In this document: piece by piece, positions 16,091 through 17,806 of the stretch
How positions within the stretch are numbered: position 1 is the first letter of the stretch
How the letters are laid out: every line of letters starts with the position of its first letter
NCBI GenBank assembly: GCA_964618405.1
Contig: CAZUAY010000046.1
Coordinates: 1-17,806 of the forward strand
Length of the DNA: 17,806 nucleotides
Source: JBBQIY01 sp964618405
GTDB lineage: Bacteria > Verrucomicrobiota > Kiritimatiellia > RFP12 > UBA3636
Direction: 5' to 3'
Notes under the pieces: model-generated
The model's input: the letters and a program-made list of their open reading frames with translations, nothing else
The model's database searches: none
Told to the model about the DNA's origin: nothing
Program-made: the position numbers and the translations under genes

Positions 16091-16522
16091 ATGAAATCCA
16101 AAATTCCTGCCAAATCTGCTTCCATCGAGTACCGGGTTCCGTATGCGGATACGGACATGATGGGCGTTGTCTATTACGCCAACTACCTTACCCTGTTTGA
16201 ACGCTGCAGAAATGAACTGATGCGAATCACGGGAACCACCTATCAGGAGATGGAAAACGACGGAGCCATGTTGCCTGTTATCGAAGCCCACGTCGACTAT
16301 AAGCGACCCGCCAAATACGACGATCTCCTTACGATCACCGCATGGATGGAAGAAGCATCTGGCGTGAAAATAAAAATTCGCTGCAAGATAGAACGCGATG
16401 GGGAACTACTCGCTTCTGGCTACACCGTCCACGCCTGTGTCTCGACGAAAACCCTTCGCCCACTTCGTGTCCCTCAATACCTCTTGGATTTTGTTGCCCC
16501 CTCCTCGCATGGAGAAGCCTAG
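16091..16522 (+). CDS. ybgC: YbgC-like acyl-CoA thioesterase (hotdog fold)
   Basis: Cytoplasmic hotdog-fold protein of 143 residues, the family length. YADTDMMGVVYYANYL near the N-terminus is the YbgC/4-hydroxybenzoyl-CoA thioesterase motif, with the catalytic aspartate at residue 22 (aligned to Asp18 of E. coli YbgC). The family hydrolyses short- or medium-chain acyl-CoA, and in Gram-negatives is often linked to tol-pal; no tol gene is seen here. I chose the ATG at 16091 (MKSKIPAK) although the frame is open further upstream, because the upstream residues look random and overlap the DUF4838 gene. The ribosome binding site is weak. A possible promoter in the 83-base gap before it (TTGCAT at 16023, extended -10 TGCTACTCT at 16048) has a long spacer and is doubtful. 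Its last codons abut epmA, so the two are cotranscribed. Confidence 0.85.
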   Translation: MKSKIPAKSASIEYRVPYADTDMMGVVYYANYLTLFERCRNELMRITGTTYQEMENDGAMLPVIEAHVDYKRPAKYDDLLTITAWMEEASGVKIKIRCKIERDGELLASGYTVHACVSTKTLRPLRVPQYLLDFVAPSSHGEA

Positions 16523-16526
16523 CACC

Positions 16527-17444
16527 ATGTCCGCAAAATGGCTCAGCACGTTACCCAACCGGGCCCTCCTCCTCCGCTCGCTTCGCACGACACTTGACGA
16601 AGTCGGGTTTACCGAAGTGGAAACGCCTATCCGAATTCTCGCGCCCGCCAACGAACCACACATAAACCCACCGCCGAGCGGCAAGGCTTTTCTGCGCGCC
16701 TCTCCCGAACTTCAGATGAAGCAGTTGCTGACCCTAGGCTTCTCAAAAATCTACCAAATCGGACCCTGCTTCAGAGCCGGTGAACGCGGTGCTAAGCATA
16801 ATCCTGAATTCACCATGCTCGAATGGTATCGCACGAATGCCGATTATAACGCGATTCTCGGCGACCTCAAAAAAATGATCTGCGACGCCGCAGCGACCGT
16901 TTGCGGATGCCACGAGATCTCCTACAATGGCACCTTGATCGATCTCGCGAGTTCCTGGGAGAAAATCACGGTACGCGAAGCGATGAAACGCTACGCCGGT
17001 TGGGACCCCATCGAAAACTTCGATGCAGAACGCTTCGATTTCGATATGGCGATGAAGATCGAGCCGTCGCTCCCGAAAGACCGTCCTTGCGTGCTTATCG
17101 ACTACCCTGCCCCTGCCGCGTCACTGTCTAGACTCTGCCCCCACGACGAACGCATCGCCGAACGCTGGGAGGCCTATGTCGGCGGTCTAGAGCTGTGCAA
17201 CGCCTACAGCGAACTGACGAATCCGGTCGAGCAGCGCAGGCGTTTCGAAGAAGCACGCGATATTAAATCCGCGTGCGGCGAAACCGTTTTTCCGATGGAT
17301 GAGGCATTCCTCGCCTCACTGAAAGGCATGCCACCCTCAGGCGGCGCGGCACTGGGCGTAGACCGACTTGCCATGCTCTTGCTGGACACCACCGTCATCG
17401 ATGACGTACGCCCCTTCTGTCCACCGATCGGCAATCTTTGGTAA
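16527..17444 (+). CDS. epmA: EpmA-like elongation factor P lysine lysyltransferase (class II LysRS-like)
   Basis: Protein of 305 residues with the class II aminoacyl-tRNA synthetase core and no anticodon-binding domain: motif 1 (GFTEVETP), motif 2 (FRAGERGAKHNPEF then TMLEWYR) and motif 3 (GGAALGVDRLAMLLLD). This is the layout of EpmA (GenX/PoxA/YjeA), which activates (R)-beta-lysine with ATP and attaches it to a conserved lysine of EF-P, easing ribosome stalling at polyproline. It is shorter than E. coli EpmA (325 residues), with deletions after motif 1 and in the middle region (around residue 180). The ATG at 16527 follows the ybgC stop by 4 bases and has GGAGAAG about 9 bases before it; an ATG at 16509 would overlap ybgC and is less likely. 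No efp or epmB gene is in view. The stop is next to the 6S RNA T-run on the opposite strand. Confidence 0.9.
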   Translation: MSAKWLSTLPNRALLLRSLRTTLDEVGFTEVETPIRILAPANEPHINPPPSGKAFLRASPELQMKQLLTLGFSKIYQIGPCFRAGERGAKHNPEFTMLEWYRTNADYNAILGDLKKMICDAAATVCGCHEISYNGTLIDLASSWEKITVREAMKRYAGWDPIENFDAERFDFDMAMKIEPSLPKDRPCVLIDYPAPAASLSRLCPHDERIAERWEAYVGGLELCNAYSELTNPVEQRRRFEEARDIKSACGETVFPMDEAFLASLKGMPPSGGAALGVDRLAMLLLDTTVIDDVRPFCPPIGNLW

Positions 17445-17449
17445 AATAA

Positions 17450-17640
17450 AAAACCGCCCCCGCCGTAATGTCTTTATCCCTCAAACCCTCACGTAATGAA
17501 GGTGGGAACCCTAGCTGCTGCGTTCCAAGTCCCAGATTGCTCTAGGCATGTAGTCGGCTCACATATTCAAGCTCCCTTAATGACTTGTAGGTTGAAGAAA
17601 TATGACAGTCCGCGTGCGGGGGCAGTAAAACTCTTTAACA
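17450..17640 (-). ncRNA. ssrS: Candidate 6S RNA
   Basis: On the minus strand this stretch folds as a long rod. A GC-only closing stem pairs GCCCCCGC near the 5' end (17623-17616) with GCGGGGGC near the 3' end (17463-17456); further imperfect pairing (GACA with TGTC; GGTTGA with TCAAACC) continues inward. The 3' side carries GGTTCCCACC followed by a small hairpin CCTTCA-TTACG-TGAGGG and GGTTTGAGGGATAA, the arrangement I know from 6S RNAs of alphaproteobacteria and relatives. After the closing stem comes a T-run (TTTTTTATTTT) typical of a 3' end. A promoter-like TTGACC-17-TAACTT with extended TG puts the start near 17640, giving about 190 bases, the usual 6S size. 6S RNA binds sigma70 RNA polymerase and represses transcription in stationary phase. 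It converges on epmA. I could not run a covariance model. Confidence 0.65.
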
Positions 17641-17646
17641 AGAATT

Positions 17647-17675
17647 AAGTTATCATATTCGCCCCACGCGGTCAA
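17647..17675 (-). promoter_or_regulatory. Candidate promoter of the 6S RNA
   Basis: On the minus strand TTGACC (17675-17670), a 17-base spacer and TAACTT (17652-17647), with TG one base before the -10. The -35 matches 5 of 6. The predicted start at about 17640 suits the RNA boundaries. Confidence 0.5.
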
Positions 17676-17682
17676 CTTCTGG

Positions 17683-17739
17683 AAAAAACAAATGCGTAAT
17701 CGGTCAGTGACGGGGGGTGCCCCGTTGACTGCCCGATTA
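17683..17739 (-). terminator. Long hairpin with T-rich tail, probable minus-strand terminator
   Basis: The arms at 17697-17715 and 17720-17739 are nearly perfect complements (one mismatch and one bulged position over about 19 pairs) around a GGTG loop. On the minus strand the stem is followed within a few bases by TTTGTTTTTT (17692-17683), as in a rho-independent terminator. It would end a transcript arriving from beyond the right edge and insulate the 6S promoter. The plus strand lacks a T-run after the stem. Confidence 0.6.
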
Positions 17740-17744
17740 CAGTC

Positions 17745-17803
17745 GCGAGTTGCGAGTTGCGAGGCTGGAGAGAATGAGTAGTGAGTAGTGCGTAGGGAGT
17801 AGT
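17745..17803. repeat. Two heptamer tandem-repeat arrays at the right end
   Basis: The first array (17745-17765) is GCGAGTT, GCGAGTT, GCGAGGC. The second (17776-17803) is GAGTAGT, GAGTAGT, GCGTAGG, GAGTAGT. The two are out of phase with each other by 3 bases and separated by 10 bases. Both have the same period of 7 as the arrays at 1215-1282 but different units. They lie in intergenic sequence and may continue past the window edge. Confidence 0.8.
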
Positions 17804-17806
17804 TTC

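Noticed and set aside
17745..17803. CRISPR array or minisatellite coding repeat
   Set aside because: The unit is only 7 bases with no spacers and no Cas genes nearby, so it is a short tandem repeat.

Overview
The window has a mixed base composition and an accessory gene set that fits a PVC-superphylum bacterium, most likely Kiritimatiellota, Lentisphaerota or Verrucomicrobiota. This is an inference. It rests on two protein types that are frequent there (a DUF4838 secreted protein and a GH32/GH43-fold protein with an LFVDEFL-type N-terminus) and on short period-7 repeats between genes. No rRNA or marker gene settles the taxonomy.

Left half (about 84-8110, all minus strand). Reading in the direction of transcription: a TolC-type outer-membrane lipoprotein, a MacA/HlyD-type adaptor, a MacB-type ATPase and a separate MacB/FtsX-type permease form a complete tripartite export pump. 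A candidate promoter (TTGCTA-17-TATAAT) lies upstream of the tolC-like gene. After the permease comes a second candidate promoter with an extended -10 and a palindrome over the -10. It would drive an NAD-dependent epimerase/dehydratase gene and a UbiA-family gene resembling decaprenyl-phosphate phosphoribose synthase. A 40-residue predicted membrane peptide with a good ribosome binding site follows. The UbiA-family start codons lie inside a heptamer repeat array.

Middle (8111-8637). This divergent intergenic region holds the tolC-side promoter, a perfect DnaA-box match, two hairpins, and a LacI-type operator that overlaps the promoter of the lacI-family gene.

Right half (8638-16007, plus strand). 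A LacI-family regulator is followed by two tandem paralogous secreted beta-propeller-like proteins, a cytoplasmic GH32/43-fold protein and a large secreted DUF4838 protein with a C-terminal sugar-binding-like domain. Spacing and ribosome binding sites suggest an operon controlled by the LacI-family protein. I infer a carbohydrate- or glycan-responsive locus. It has no recognisable transporter in the window and its substrate is unknown. This is the most novel-looking part of the window.

Right end (16091-17806). A YbgC-like thioesterase gene is followed by a compact EpmA-like EF-P lysyltransferase gene. Convergent to epmA is a strong candidate 6S RNA (minus strand, about 17450-17640) with its own promoter, closing stem and T-run. 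Upstream of it lie a long imperfect hairpin, probably a minus-strand terminator for a gene beyond the window, and two more heptamer repeat arrays.
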